Assembly: GCA_910588565.1 (NCBI GenBank)
Contig: CAJUPF010000005.1
Span: 9,570 to 73,569 of the forward strand
Origin: an uncultured Lachnospiraceae bacterium
Lineage (GTDB): Bacteria; Bacillota; Clostridia; Lachnospirales; Lachnospiraceae
Direction of reading: 5' to 3'
DNA: 64,000 nt
Shown piece by piece: positions 44,825 to 53,266 of this stretch. Both the position numbers and the translations under genes were made by a program. The notes under the pieces are model-generated. The model did not search any database, was not told the origin of the DNA, and saw only the letters and a program-made list of their open reading frames with translations. Positions within the stretch are counted from its first letter, which is position 1. Each line of letters starts with the position of its first letter.

Positions 44825-45584
44825 TCGGGTTCATCTCCTTCCAGATTTGATTGAAATATTCGGTAAATATGCCAATGTTCCGGCGTCCTAACGGGGATAC
44901 GTTTTTGGGAAAATCTGTTGTTATAATCGTCTGTATTCTGGCGGGAGGCGGCGTAAGAATGATAATCCGATCCCCAAGGCTTACGGCTTCTGAAAGATCG
45001 TGCGTGACCAGAATTGCCGTTTTTCCTGATTTTCGGATAATGCTTCCAATATCATCACTGACCTTAAGCCTCGTCTGATAATCCAAAGCAGAAAATGGTT
45101 CGTCTAAAAGCAAAAGCTCCGGATGCAAAAGTAACGTGCGGATCAGCGCTGCCCGCTGGCGCATTCCGCCGGAGAGCTGGGAAGGCTTTGCGTCTTTAAA
45201 TTCATATAGCCCATAGAGTTTCAGCAGATGATCGGCTTCCTGCTTTGTTTCTTCTGACATTTTTTTCTGAATTTCCAATCCAAGGAGAATGTTTTTCCGA
45301 ACGCTTCTCCATTCAAACAGGTGATCGTGCTGCAGCATATATCCGATGCGGGCCCGGCTGGTATCGGTAATGGGATCTCCCTGAAACAAAACAGAGCCGG
45401 ATTCTGGCTGCAAAAGACCGCACAACAGGGAGAGCAGCGTCGATTTGCCGCAGCCGGAAGGCCCGACAATACTTACAAATTCCCCTTTTTCTACCTGAAA
45501 ATCAATATCGCACAATGCAGGAGTTTCCCCCTGTAACGTATGGTATGTATAATTGACGTGACTGCATAAAATCAGAGGTTCCAT
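44814..45584 (-). CDS. ABC transporter ATP-binding protein, SsuB/TauB/ThiZ type
   Basis: 256 residues. Walker A GPSGCGKST, Q-loop YMLQHDHLFEWRSV, signature LSGGMRQRAALIRTLL, Walker B LLLLDEPFSALD and switch His in LVTHDLSEAVSLGDRI. It energises the permease at 44030. AGGAAA precedes the ATG. The 164-bp region upstream is shared with the divergent sensor operon starting at 45749 and contains TTGACA at 45640-45645 with an AT-rich stretch but no clear -10. Confidence 0.94.
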   Translation of the reverse strand: MEPLILCSHVNYTYHTLQGETPALCDIDFQVEKGEFVSIVGPSGCGKSTLLSLLCGLLQPESGSVLFQGDPITDTSRARIGYMLQHDHLFEWRSVRKNILLGLEIQKKMSEETKQEADHLLKLYGLYEFKDAKPSQLSGGMRQRAALIRTLLLHPELLLLDEPFSALDYQTRLKVSDDIGSIIRKSGKTAILVTHDLSEAVSLGDRIIILTPPPARIQTIITTDFPKNVSPLGRRNIGIFTEYFNQIWKEMNPNEP

Positions 45585-45748
45585 AGAGTTTCCTGCCTTA
45601 TTGCTGTTCTGTTATTTATTTTATGTAAGTTGCTATTTTTTGACACATACGTTAAAATATTTGTGAATATAACTATGTATTTTAGAGCTTGAGAGCAAGT
45701 TTGGGACAAATCGTGCCCTGTAATTACCGAAATACGGGAGGTAAGATA

Positions 45749-46723
45749 TTGTTGAATCGAAATAAATTGGTATTCTGGAGCCTGCTTGTACTGATAGATC
45801 TTGTAATAGCCGCACTCTTGCTTTCCGGAATCCTGTTGAAAAAGGACTACTCTTTAAACCAGAAAGAAAACGCGTGGTTTATCGGGGAAAGTTATATGAC
45901 AATGAATAATGAATTTTACAAAATCATAAGTGAAGAAATCAGCGCAAAAGTCGAGTTAGAGGGGGACAAGATAATTCTCAGGGATCCGGCGCTGAATGCA
46001 AAGCGGCAGATTGAACAGATCCGGGAAATGCTTGCAATGGGAATTGATGTGCTGGTAGTGGCTCCGGTGGACTGGGAGAGCCTGGCCTCTGTTCTGGAAG
46101 AAGCAAAGGAACAGGGAACGCTGATTGTTGTGGTAGATACTAATGTTTATGATGAGGATCTGGCTGACTGTACGATAACCTCCGACAACTATAATGCCGG
46201 AGTTATTGTAGGGGACTATTTTCTGAAACAGTGTAAAACGGCAAAACTTATGATTATGACCCACGAAACGGCGAAATCCGGCCAGGACAGAGTACAGGGA
46301 TTTCTGGACAGAATTGGAAGACAGGATGGGATTGAAATTGTGGGGGAAATTGAATGTGAGGGACAGCTGGAAATCGCCATGCCAAAGCTGCAGGAGGCAA
46401 TTGACGCGGGCGCGGATTTTGATAATGTATTCTGCTTAAATGATCTGGCAGGCGTAGGCGTAGTGGCGGCGCTGGAAAAAAACGATATGCTTAAGAACGT
46501 CAATGTCTATGGCGTGGACGCCTCCCCGGATTCAAAAGCGCTGATCAAAGAAGGCATGATGGCAGCGTCCGCCGCGCAGTTTCCTTCTGAAATCGGCAAA
46601 CAGGCGGCGGAGGTTATTTACCGCCTGTTAGAGGGAACAGATACGCAGAAGAATATATTAGTGCCGGTAGAGCTGATTACACAGGAAAATGTAGATGAAT
46701 TTGGGATAGACAGATGGCAGTAG
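45749..46723 (+). CDS. membrane-anchored periplasmic-binding-type sugar sensor (LevQ-like)
   Basis: 324 residues. TTG start at 45749 (or 45752) with GGGAGG 7-10 nt upstream; there is no ATG nearby. One N-terminal membrane segment (about 5-28) anchors a type I periplasmic-binding domain of the RbsB/LacI kind: AKRQIEQIREMLAMGIDVLV, VVAPVDWESL, TITSDNYNAGVIVGDYF, FCLNDLAGVGVVAALE, VYGVDASPDSKALIKEG. The kinase gene follows by 15 nt. No sugar ABC transporter is nearby, so the protein most likely senses a sugar for the kinase, as LevQ does in Streptococcus mutans; the ligand is probably fructose or a fructan fragment (inference from the operon downstream). Confidence 0.87.
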   Translation: MLNRNKLVFWSLLVLIDLVIAALLLSGILLKKDYSLNQKENAWFIGESYMTMNNEFYKIISEEISAKVELEGDKIILRDPALNAKRQIEQIREMLAMGIDVLVVAPVDWESLASVLEEAKEQGTLIVVVDTNVYDEDLADCTITSDNYNAGVIVGDYFLKQCKTAKLMIMTHETAKSGQDRVQGFLDRIGRQDGIEIVGEIECEGQLEIAMPKLQEAIDAGADFDNVFCLNDLAGVGVVAALEKNDMLKNVNVYGVDASPDSKALIKEGMMAASAAQFPSEIGKQAAEVIYRLLEGTDTQKNILVPVELITQENVDEFGIDRWQ

Positions 46724-46738
46724 AAGGGAGGCCGCAGT

Positions 46739-48061
46739 ATGGAGGAGAGCCGCAATTCCGATTATCTTTTTATACTGATGAAGAATCTGAATCTGATTAC
46801 AATTCTGTATATTTCATATATCATGGCTTATAGTCTGTATGGGGTGATACAGGAACATTCCGCGTTGGATTTTTTGGAAAAAATAGACACGATGCCGCCT
46901 GTGGGATGGAAGATACCGTTACTTGCCATTGGTTTATATTGCAGCTGCTTACTTCTGTTTCAGATACAGAATACATATGCATTGGGCTTTGTCTGCAAAG
47001 TCTGCCTGGAACTTGGAATCGGTTTTTGCATTTGCTTTGTGACAGGTTTTAGCTATACGGGGGTCATACTGCTGATTCTGGCAGATGTTATGCGGTATTT
47101 TCCAAGGTCAAAATGGAGATTTCCATTTGCCGTAATTATCAGTATGTGTTATCTGCTGGTGGACTATAATCTGGTATCAGTGTATCGTAATATCACGCCG
47201 CTGGAGATTTATCTGGATTATTTTCAAAAGGATGTGCGTTTTTTGCTTCTGGGAATAAAAAATGCGCTTAATTCGCTGAATATGCTTTTGTTTCTTGTCT
47301 ATATGATTATGCTGATGCGCATACAGCTCAGTGAGAAAGAGCGGATTCTGCATTTAAACGAGACGTTAAACCATACCAATGAAGAGCTGCGCCAGGCGAA
47401 TATGCGGCTGGAAGAATACGCAAAAGAATCGGAAAAAGCGGCGGAAGCAAGGGAGAGGAACCGCCTTGCGCGTGAGATTCACGATACCCTTGGCCATGCG
47501 CTGACCGGAATTATCACCGGAATTGAAGCCTGTACCGTGTTAATGGATGTGGCGCCGGAAGCGACGAAAGCGCAGCTGAATGCGATTGCGGAAATGGCAA
47601 GGCAGGGGGTAACGGATGTCCGCAGCTCAGTAAACGCGCTGCGGCCGGATGCGCTGGAAAAACTGGATTTGGAGAAAGCGCTGACGCAGATGATAGATGA
47701 GATGAGCCGTTCCACAAATGTTGAAATTGCATACCAGTGTACAGCCAGGCTGAATGGCTTTGATGAGGATGAGGAAAATGTAATTTACCGGATTGTACAG
47801 GAATGCATTACCAATTCCATCCGGCATGGGAAGGCGAAGCGGATTCAGATTGGAATTGACAAGGAATATAATATGCTGAAACTGCGCATTACAGATAATG
47901 GAATTGGGTGTGGAACTATAAAAAAAGGGTTTGGGCTGCATCATATGGAAGAGCGTCTGAATCTGCTGCATGGAAGTTTGAAATACGGCGGCGCGGATGG
48001 ATTTACTGTGGAAGCGCAGATTCCGATTCGGTGGGGAACGGAGGAAAAGAAGGATGATTAA
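46739..48061 (+). CDS. multi-pass sensor histidine kinase, HisKA_3 type (LevS-like)
   Basis: 440 residues. Five to six membrane segments in residues 10-205, with little extracellular sequence, so the signal probably arrives from a partner binding protein. A short coiled coil (LNHTNEELRQANMRLEEYAK) leads to the HisKA_3 domain with His248 (LAREIHDTLGHALTG) and a HATPase_c domain (IVQECITNSIRHGKAK, ITDNGIGCGTIKKGFGLHHM). It overlaps the regulator gene by 8 nt. GGAGGCCGCAGT precedes the ATG. Confidence 0.93.
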   Translation: MEESRNSDYLFILMKNLNLITILYISYIMAYSLYGVIQEHSALDFLEKIDTMPPVGWKIPLLAIGLYCSCLLLFQIQNTYALGFVCKVCLELGIGFCICFVTGFSYTGVILLILADVMRYFPRSKWRFPFAVIISMCYLLVDYNLVSVYRNITPLEIYLDYFQKDVRFLLLGIKNALNSLNMLLFLVYMIMLMRIQLSEKERILHLNETLNHTNEELRQANMRLEEYAKESEKAAEARERNRLAREIHDTLGHALTGIITGIEACTVLMDVAPEATKAQLNAIAEMARQGVTDVRSSVNALRPDALEKLDLEKALTQMIDEMSRSTNVEIAYQCTARLNGFDEDEENVIYRIVQECITNSIRHGKAKRIQIGIDKEYNMLKLRITDNGIGCGTIKKGFGLHHMEERLNLLHGSLKYGGADGFTVEAQIPIRWGTEEKKDD

Positions 48062-48731
48062 GATATTGATTGCAGATGATCAGGAACTGATTCGGCAGAG
48101 CCTTCAGATTATTCTGGGAACAATGCCTGATTTTGAAGTAACGGAATCGGTGGAAAACGGCAAAGAGGTAATACGTTCGATCCGGAGAAATAAGCCGGAT
48201 GTAATTCTGATGGATATACGGATGCCGGAAATGGACGGCGTGGTCTGTACGCAGATTATCAAAGAAAACTATCAGGATATTAAGATTATTATTCTGACTA
48301 CATTTGATGACGACGAGTATGTGTTTAATGCGTTAAAATATGGAGCCAGCGGATATTTGCTGAAGGGAATCCAGACAAAAGAACTGGTGGAGGCTATCCG
48401 CAAGGTCTATCAGGGGACTTCCATGATCAATGAAGACATTGCCTTAAAGGTTGTAAAGATGTTTTCACAGATGGCCAGGACCAATCTTGCCATACAGATA
48501 GATGAAAAACAGACAGCGGATCTGAAACATACAGAATGGCAGATTATATCTCTTGTAGGAAGCGGCCGTTCCAATAAAGAGATAGCGGGAGAGCTAAAAC
48601 TTTCTGAGGGGACGATCCGCAACAGCTTAAGCACGATTTTAAGCAAGCTCGATTTAAGAGACCGGACACAGCTTGCAATCTGGGCCGTGCAGACCGGTGT
48701 TGTAAATAAAGTATTTGGAGAGGAAATGTAA
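48054..48731 (+). CDS. NarL/LuxR-type response regulator (LevR-like)
   Basis: 225 residues. Receiver domain with Asp54 (VILMDIRMPEMDG) and a C-terminal LuxR helix-turn-helix (LKHTEWQIISLVGSGRSNKE, IAGELKLSEGTIRNSLSTIL). ATG 48054 follows GGAGGAAAAGAAGG and lies inside the end of the kinase gene, so translation is coupled. It differs from the Bacillus levanase activator LevR, which is a sigma54-dependent protein with PTS domains. Likely targets are the PTS operon at 50213 and perhaps its own operon. Confidence 0.95.
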   Translation: MIKILIADDQELIRQSLQIILGTMPDFEVTESVENGKEVIRSIRRNKPDVILMDIRMPEMDGVVCTQIIKENYQDIKIIILTTFDDDEYVFNALKYGASGYLLKGIQTKELVEAIRKVYQGTSMINEDIALKVVKMFSQMARTNLAIQIDEKQTADLKHTEWQIISLVGSGRSNKEIAGELKLSEGTIRNSLSTILSKLDLRDRTQLAIWAVQTGVVNKVFGEEM

Positions 48732-50062
48732 TGGATGGCAGGAAAAAGATCAATGTAGTTTTGAGTTTTGCATGTGCGCTGCTTTTGCTCTGCTGCTGGT
48801 GTATTTATACAGATGCATTTCAGTTCCTTCTGGGATTCCAGAAGGATGTGCTCACAGTCGGCGTATTTTCTGACAGTTACTGGGAAGTGCAGAATGGATA
48901 TTCTTATCAGATTTTAGAGGATGCGATTGGGCTGTTTGAAGAACAGCATCCAGGGGTACAGGTAGAATATGCCAGTGGAATTTTAAAAGAGGATTATTCT
49001 AGCTGGCTTGCGGAGCAGCTGCTGGCAGATACTCTGCCCGATGTATTTTTTGTATTGCCAGAGGACTTTAATAATTTTGCTGAGCTTGGCACACTGATGG
49101 ATTTGGAGCCGCTTATCCGTAAGGATGCAGAATTTCACAGGGAACGGTTCTTTGCTTCTGCCTACGAATATGGGCAGTACAATGGGATGCAGCGTTCCCT
49201 GCCGTATGAGTGCGCGCCTAAATTAATGTTTATCAACAAAACAATTCTGGATAAGGAAGGGATTGCGATTCCGGAGGAAGACTGGACGTGGTCTGAATTT
49301 TATCATATCTGTGAAAAAGTTACAAAGGATACTGATGGAAACGGGACAATTGATCAGTTTGGAGTTGTGGGATATACATGGGAAGAGGCTTTTGAATCCA
49401 ATGGAGTGCAGCTGTTTAACCAGCAGGGCACAGAATGCTGTCTGGCGGATGAGAAGGTGGAACCTGCTCTGGCTTTTATAGAAAAGCTGGAGACTTTAAA
49501 TGGCGGATATACGGCTGCCTACAATGATTTTGATTTGGGGAAGGTTGTATTCCAGCCAATGTCATTTTCTGAGTACCGGGCTTATAAACCATATCCATTG
49601 AATATTAAAAAATATACCAGCTTTGAATGGGGCTGTATTCCGATGCCTGCAGGACCAGACGGAGGAAATAACTCTACACTGGACACACTGCTTCTGTCGA
49701 TGAATGAAAAGACGCTGCATTCTGAATATGCATGGGATTTTATGAAACTGCTGACCTGTGATCCGCAGATCCAGGCTGAGATTTTTGATTATTCGGAAGG
49801 CGTATCTGTTTTGAAAGAAGTGACGGAATCGGATGAGACGCTGCAGCGTCTGATTGAAAGCTCCGGGGACAGTAATATACTCAATCTGGAAATCTTAAGC
49901 AATGCCGTGGAACATGCCGTAACGGTTCCAAGATTCCGGAATTACGACAGAGCGTTAGAAGAGGTCAGTAAGGCAGTGGGAGATATTATCGACAGTGACT
50001 CCAATATTCATATGGCTCAGATTATATGGAACCGGAGGATCAATCAATCTCTGGAAAACTGA
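48731..50062 (+). CDS. extracellular solute-binding protein family 1, sensor-linked (LevT-like)
   Basis: 443 residues. Starts with TAATG overlap on the regulator stop, so expression is tied to the two-component pair. N-terminal hydrophobic segment (about 7-28) with several Cys but no standard lipobox; it may be a signal anchor. Family 1 fold: AIGLFEEQHPGVQVEYASGI, LADTLPDVFFVLPED, FINKTILDKEGI, FEWGCIPMPAGPDGG. No ABC permeases follow; the PTS begins 150 nt later. A second binding protein in a kinase operon matches the LevT position of the streptococcal LevQRST system. Confidence 0.9.
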   Translation: MDGRKKINVVLSFACALLLLCCWCIYTDAFQFLLGFQKDVLTVGVFSDSYWEVQNGYSYQILEDAIGLFEEQHPGVQVEYASGILKEDYSSWLAEQLLADTLPDVFFVLPEDFNNFAELGTLMDLEPLIRKDAEFHRERFFASAYEYGQYNGMQRSLPYECAPKLMFINKTILDKEGIAIPEEDWTWSEFYHICEKVTKDTDGNGTIDQFGVVGYTWEEAFESNGVQLFNQQGTECCLADEKVEPALAFIEKLETLNGGYTAAYNDFDLGKVVFQPMSFSEYRAYKPYPLNIKKYTSFEWGCIPMPAGPDGGNNSTLDTLLLSMNEKTLHSEYAWDFMKLLTCDPQIQAEIFDYSEGVSVLKEVTESDETLQRLIESSGDSNILNLEILSNAVEHAVTVPRFRNYDRALEEVSKAVGDIIDSDSNIHMAQIIWNRRINQSLEN

Positions 50063-50074
50063 ATAGCGGCGGGA

Positions 50075-50115
50075 AATGACAAAAATCATTCCAATTTATG
50101 ACAAATGTAATGTGA
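50075..50115 (+). promoter_or_regulatory. candidate operator ahead of the PTS operon
   Basis: ATGACAAA occurs at 50076-50083 and 50098-50105, 22 bp apart, about two helical turns. The first copy lies in an inverted repeat AATGA-N6-TCATT (50075-50090); the second is followed by TGTAATGT. A response regulator dimer pair could bind here. Confidence 0.35.
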
Positions 50116-50119
50116 AAAA

Positions 50120-50158
50120 GGTGACATATGTGAGCTGATCATATGTCGTCTTTTTTTT
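50120..50158 (+). terminator. intrinsic terminator between the sensor and PTS operons
   Basis: GACATATG (50123-50130), 9-nt loop, CATATGTC (50140-50147), GTC then eight Ts (50151-50158); the stem extends by wobble pairs. Being downstream of the possible operator, it may instead act as an attenuator for the PTS genes. Confidence 0.7.
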
Positions 50159-50212
50159 ATACTTAATACATCAAAAGTTGAAGGACAACTGAAAAGAAAG
50201 GTGAGGTGCAAA

Positions 50213-50641
50213 ATGAAATATGTAGTTTTAGTCAGCCATGGAATGCTGGCGTCGGGACTGCACAATGCTCTGGCAATGCTTGCGGGAGAAGGAAGGGAAG
50301 ATATTCGTTCTACAAGCCTTGAGAACGGTATGAGCTCTACCGTATATGCAGAAAATGTACGCAAATGCATTTCCGGGATTACCAGTGAGGATGAAATTCT
50401 TTTGTTTGGGGATCTGGTAGGCGGTTCTCCGCTTACAACCGCAGCGAATGTCATTGCTGAGGCAGGCCTTATGGATAAGACGGCCATGGCAGGCGGTATG
50501 AATCTTCCGTTAGTCTTAAGCGCAGCCATTTCAAAGGATGATATGGACACAGAGGAACTGATGGAAATGCTGATTACAGAGTCAAGAGAAGAATTGAAGA
50601 GATTCCGGATCGAACCGACGGAATCAGAAGATGAAATATAG
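50213..50641 (+). CDS. levD: PTS mannose/fructose/sorbose family EIIA
   Basis: 142 residues. Accepts phosphate from HPr on His9 (VLVSHGMLASG). The family signature LLFGDLVGGSPLTTAANVI is present. ATG 50213 follows GGTGAGG. First gene of a complete IIA-IIB-IIC-IID set with separate proteins, as in Bacillus levDEFG. The levD name is by position and context; sugar specificity is inferred from the fructanase in the same operon. Confidence 0.85.
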   Translation: MKYVVLVSHGMLASGLHNALAMLAGEGREDIRSTSLENGMSSTVYAENVRKCISGITSEDEILLFGDLVGGSPLTTAANVIAEAGLMDKTAMAGGMNLPLVLSAAISKDDMDTEELMEMLITESREELKRFRIEPTESEDEI

Positions 50642-50653
50642 GAGGATGAAAAG

Positions 50654-51148
50654 ATGGCAGTTTCTTTTATTAGAGTAGACGATCGAATGATACACGGACA
50701 GACCTGTACAAGGTGGGCGCTGGAATATCCCTGCGACGGTCTGATTGCAGTAAACAATGCGACAGCAAAAAATCCGGTTTTAAAATCCGCTTATAAAAGT
50801 GCAAGCGGTAAAAAAACATTTGTATGGACGTTGGATGACTTTAAAGAAAAAAGTGAAAAAGTATTAAACAGCAAGGATAATTATTTTCTGATTACCAAAA
50901 ATCCGCTGGACATGGAAACCATTCTGGTGAAGCAGGGTTTTAAGTCGGGCATTTCAACGGTTATTATCGGCCCCTGCAATGACAGGCCGGGAACAACGAA
51001 ACTGGGAAATAACCAGTCAATCACCCAGGAAGAAGCGCAGGCGCTGGAAAACATTATGAAAGCCGGTTACGAAGTGGAATTTGCGTTATTAAAAGACGAA
51101 GCAATCGGGAACTGGAAGAAATTCAGAGGACAGTTTGGATTTAACTAA
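50654..51148 (+). CDS. levE: PTS mannose/fructose/sorbose family EIIB
   Basis: 164 residues. Takes phosphate from EIIA on His14 (IRVDDRMIHGQTCTRW) and passes it to the incoming sugar. AGGAGG precedes the ATG. Cytoplasmic; 12 nt after levD. Confidence 0.87.
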   Translation: MAVSFIRVDDRMIHGQTCTRWALEYPCDGLIAVNNATAKNPVLKSAYKSASGKKTFVWTLDDFKEKSEKVLNSKDNYFLITKNPLDMETILVKQGFKSGISTVIIGPCNDRPGTTKLGNNQSITQEEAQALENIMKAGYEVEFALLKDEAIGNWKKFRGQFGFN

Positions 51149-51162
51149 GGAGGGAAAGGTTT

Positions 51163-51999
51163 ATGGAAATCAGTTGGTTACAGGCGATTTTATTAGGACT
51201 GTTCGCATGTCTGGCCAGTATGCCTGGTATGGGTGGTTCCTCAATCGGAAATTATACTCTGGGACGGCCGTTGATTGGCGGACTTGTATGCGGAATAATT
51301 TTAGGCGATATGTCAACAGGAATTTTAGTAGGTTGTGCCATGCAGGTTGTTTATATTGCACTGGTTACACCAGGCGGAACTGTTTCAGCAGATGTCCGTG
51401 CGGTCAGTTACATAGGTATTCCTCTTGCGATGGTAGCATTAAGCAGTTATGGGTTAAGCGCGGAATCTGCTGAGGGAGCAGCGCTGGCAACCTCGTTCGG
51501 TACCATGGTCGGTACATTGGGAACCGTATTATTCTATGGAACAGCTACAATTAACCTGGTATGGCAGCATATTGGATGGCAGGCAGTGGAAAAACGGCAG
51601 TACAAAAAGCTCTATGTCGTAGATATGGTTCTTCCGTGGCTTTCCCACTTTGCATGTTCCTTTATCCCGACTGTAATTATGTGTAAAATGGGAGCTGGCG
51701 TTGTTGAATTAATTAAAAATACATTGCCGATGGACGGCATTGCAATGATGACATTATTTACAGTCGGCTCCTTGCTTCCCTGTGTCGGAATTGCGATTCT
51801 TTTAAAGCAGATTGTAAAAAAAGCAGCCGATTTTGTACCGTTTTTATTCGGATTTGTACTGGTGGCATCCATGGGAATCAACCTGGTATCCGCAACTGTA
51901 GTTGCAGGAATGTTTGCAATTATCAATTACAAAATTAAAATGCTTTCCGTAAAGGGCGCTGCAGTCGCAGTAAATGACGATGAAGAGGAGGAGATCTGA
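51163..51999 (+). CDS. levF: PTS mannose/fructose/sorbose family EIIC
   Basis: 278-residue membrane component with several hydrophobic segments. Family patterns: LLGLFACLASMPGMGGSSIG, GGLVCGIILGDMSTGILVG and TPGGTVSADVRAVSYIGIP. Forms the translocation complex with EIID. AAGGAGGG precedes the ATG; one base separates it from EIID. Confidence 0.87.
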   Translation: MEISWLQAILLGLFACLASMPGMGGSSIGNYTLGRPLIGGLVCGIILGDMSTGILVGCAMQVVYIALVTPGGTVSADVRAVSYIGIPLAMVALSSYGLSAESAEGAALATSFGTMVGTLGTVLFYGTATINLVWQHIGWQAVEKRQYKKLYVVDMVLPWLSHFACSFIPTVIMCKMGAGVVELIKNTLPMDGIAMMTLFTVGSLLPCVGIAILLKQIVKKAADFVPFLFGFVLVASMGINLVSATVVAGMFAIINYKIKMLSVKGAAVAVNDDEEEEI

Positions 52000-52000
52000 T

Positions 52001-52834
52001 ATGGAAAAGAAATTATCAAAAAAAGCGTTATTAAAATCTTTCCATAACTGGTTTTATGGACATCTGACCTGTTTTTCTCAGGAACATATGCAGACATTTG
52101 GGTATCTGTGCGCAATGCTTCCGTTAGTGGAGGAACTGTATCAGGATGAAGAAGAAAAAGCAAAGGCAATGAATACCTATACGGCTTTCTTTAATACGGA
52201 GCCGCAGCTTGGTACCGTCGTAATCGGCATGACTGCAGGTCTGGAAGAAGCAAGGGCAAACGGACAGGAAGACGTGGATGATGAGACGATTAACGGTTTA
52301 CGCGCAGGTCTGATGGGGCCTATCGCAGGTATTGGAGATTCCCTGGTTGTGGGAACTGTAATCCCGATTCTTCTTGGTATCGCAATGGGTATGTCCGGCG
52401 GCGGTTCCCCCTTGGGCGCAATTTTCTACATAATTGTATGGAACCTGTTTGCGTATTTTGGTATGAGGTTCCTGTATTTTAAGGGCTATCGTCTTGGCGC
52501 ACAGGCGGTTGAGTTTCTGATTGGGGCGCAGGGCGAAGCAATCCGGGATTCTGTAGGTATCCTGGGCGGTATCGTTATCGGCGCCGTATCCGCAACCTGG
52601 GTAAGCGTTACGACTTCCCTGACACTGGTAAATGACGCCGGGGAGCCTTATCTGGAACTGCAGAGCAAACTGAATGAAGTATTTCCGGGATTGTTAACAG
52701 CTGTATTTATTATTATCTGCTGGTTCTTAATGGCGAAAAAGCAGCTGTCACCGATTAAAGTAATGTTATTGTTGGTAGTAATCGCGTTTCTTGGAGTATT
52801 GGTTGGATTCTTTAATCCAGGATTAGCTTATTAA
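52001..52834 (+). CDS. levG: PTS mannose/fructose/sorbose family EIID
   Basis: 277-residue membrane component. ATG 52001 with GAGGAGGAGA upstream. Family patterns: NWFYGHLTCFSQEHMQTFGY, FFNTEPQLGTVVIGMTAGLE, LRAGLMGPIAGIGDSLVVGT, and hydrophobic C-terminal half. Completes the sugar permease. Confidence 0.88.
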   Translation: MEKKLSKKALLKSFHNWFYGHLTCFSQEHMQTFGYLCAMLPLVEELYQDEEEKAKAMNTYTAFFNTEPQLGTVVIGMTAGLEEARANGQEDVDDETINGLRAGLMGPIAGIGDSLVVGTVIPILLGIAMGMSGGGSPLGAIFYIIVWNLFAYFGMRFLYFKGYRLGAQAVEFLIGAQGEAIRDSVGILGGIVIGAVSATWVSVTTSLTLVNDAGEPYLELQSKLNEVFPGLLTAVFIIICWFLMAKKQLSPIKVMLLLVVIAFLGVLVGFFNPGLAY

Positions 52835-52849
52835 TTTGGAGGTAGTGCC

Positions 52850-53131
52850 ATGAATGCCGCAGAACGAAGAAATTTATCGAATGAAGCCAGAATGCAGATA
52901 ACTGCTTTGAAAAGAATTTATCATTGGAGAACAGCATCTCTCGCCATATCTGCAATTGGCGTTGCCCTCACTTATGCCGGAATGGCCGGCGCCAACCGGA
53001 ATCTTTTTCTCGGCATTTCTGGCATTATTATCATAGTGCTTTGTACAATTACCGCTATTATTTTAAATCTTGGGGTGCGGAATGGAAAAAGAAATGTTGA
53101 AAAAATATTGGATATATTAGAACTAAAATAG
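52850..53131 (+). CDS. small two-helix membrane protein of the PTS operon
   Basis: 93 residues, no family recognised. A basic N-terminus, two hydrophobic segments (about 28-48 and 53-75, NLFLGISGIIIIVLCTITAI) and a charged C-terminal helix. GGAGG precedes the ATG; 15 nt after levG. A small membrane protein also follows levDEFG in S. mutans (levX position), but homology was not established. It may tune or stabilise the permease or interact with the sensor kinase. Confidence 0.75.
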   Translation: MNAAERRNLSNEARMQITALKRIYHWRTASLAISAIGVALTYAGMAGANRNLFLGISGIIIIVLCTITAIILNLGVRNGKRNVEKILDILELK

Positions 53132-53147
53132 AAGTATGTACGGGCAC

Positions 53148-53259
53148 ATTGACACGTTCATTTGCATCTTATTCCAATAAGCGGCCAGTTTTGCAGTTCT
53201 CCCCTGCACACCTCCTTTCGGGCCGGGCAATATGAACGTGTCAAAATTTCATAAAGGAG
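53148..53259 (+). promoter_or_regulatory. nested RNA fold with anti-Shine-Dalgarno segment ahead of the HAD gene
   Basis: P1: TTGACACGTTCAT (53148-53160) pairs perfectly over 13 bp with ATGAACGTGTCAA (53232-53244). P2: CGGCC (53182-53186) with GGCCG (53221-53225). P3: TGCAG (53192-53196) with CTGCA (53204-53208). The unpaired strand between P3 and P2 contains CTCCTTT (53212-53218), complementary to the ribosome site AAAGGAG (53253-53259) of the HAD gene; their pairing would make a pseudoknot and hide the site. No terminator is present. Confidence 0.55.
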
Positions 53260-53266
53260 TAAAAAA

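Noticed and set aside
50063..50212. Sigma54 promoter for the lev-type PTS
   Set aside because: No -24/-12 element and no sigma54 activator gene in the window.
52850..53131. Small protein as a toxin or holin
   Set aside because: Two hydrophobic helices fit, but the operon context is transport and there is no antitoxin, lysin or phage gene nearby.
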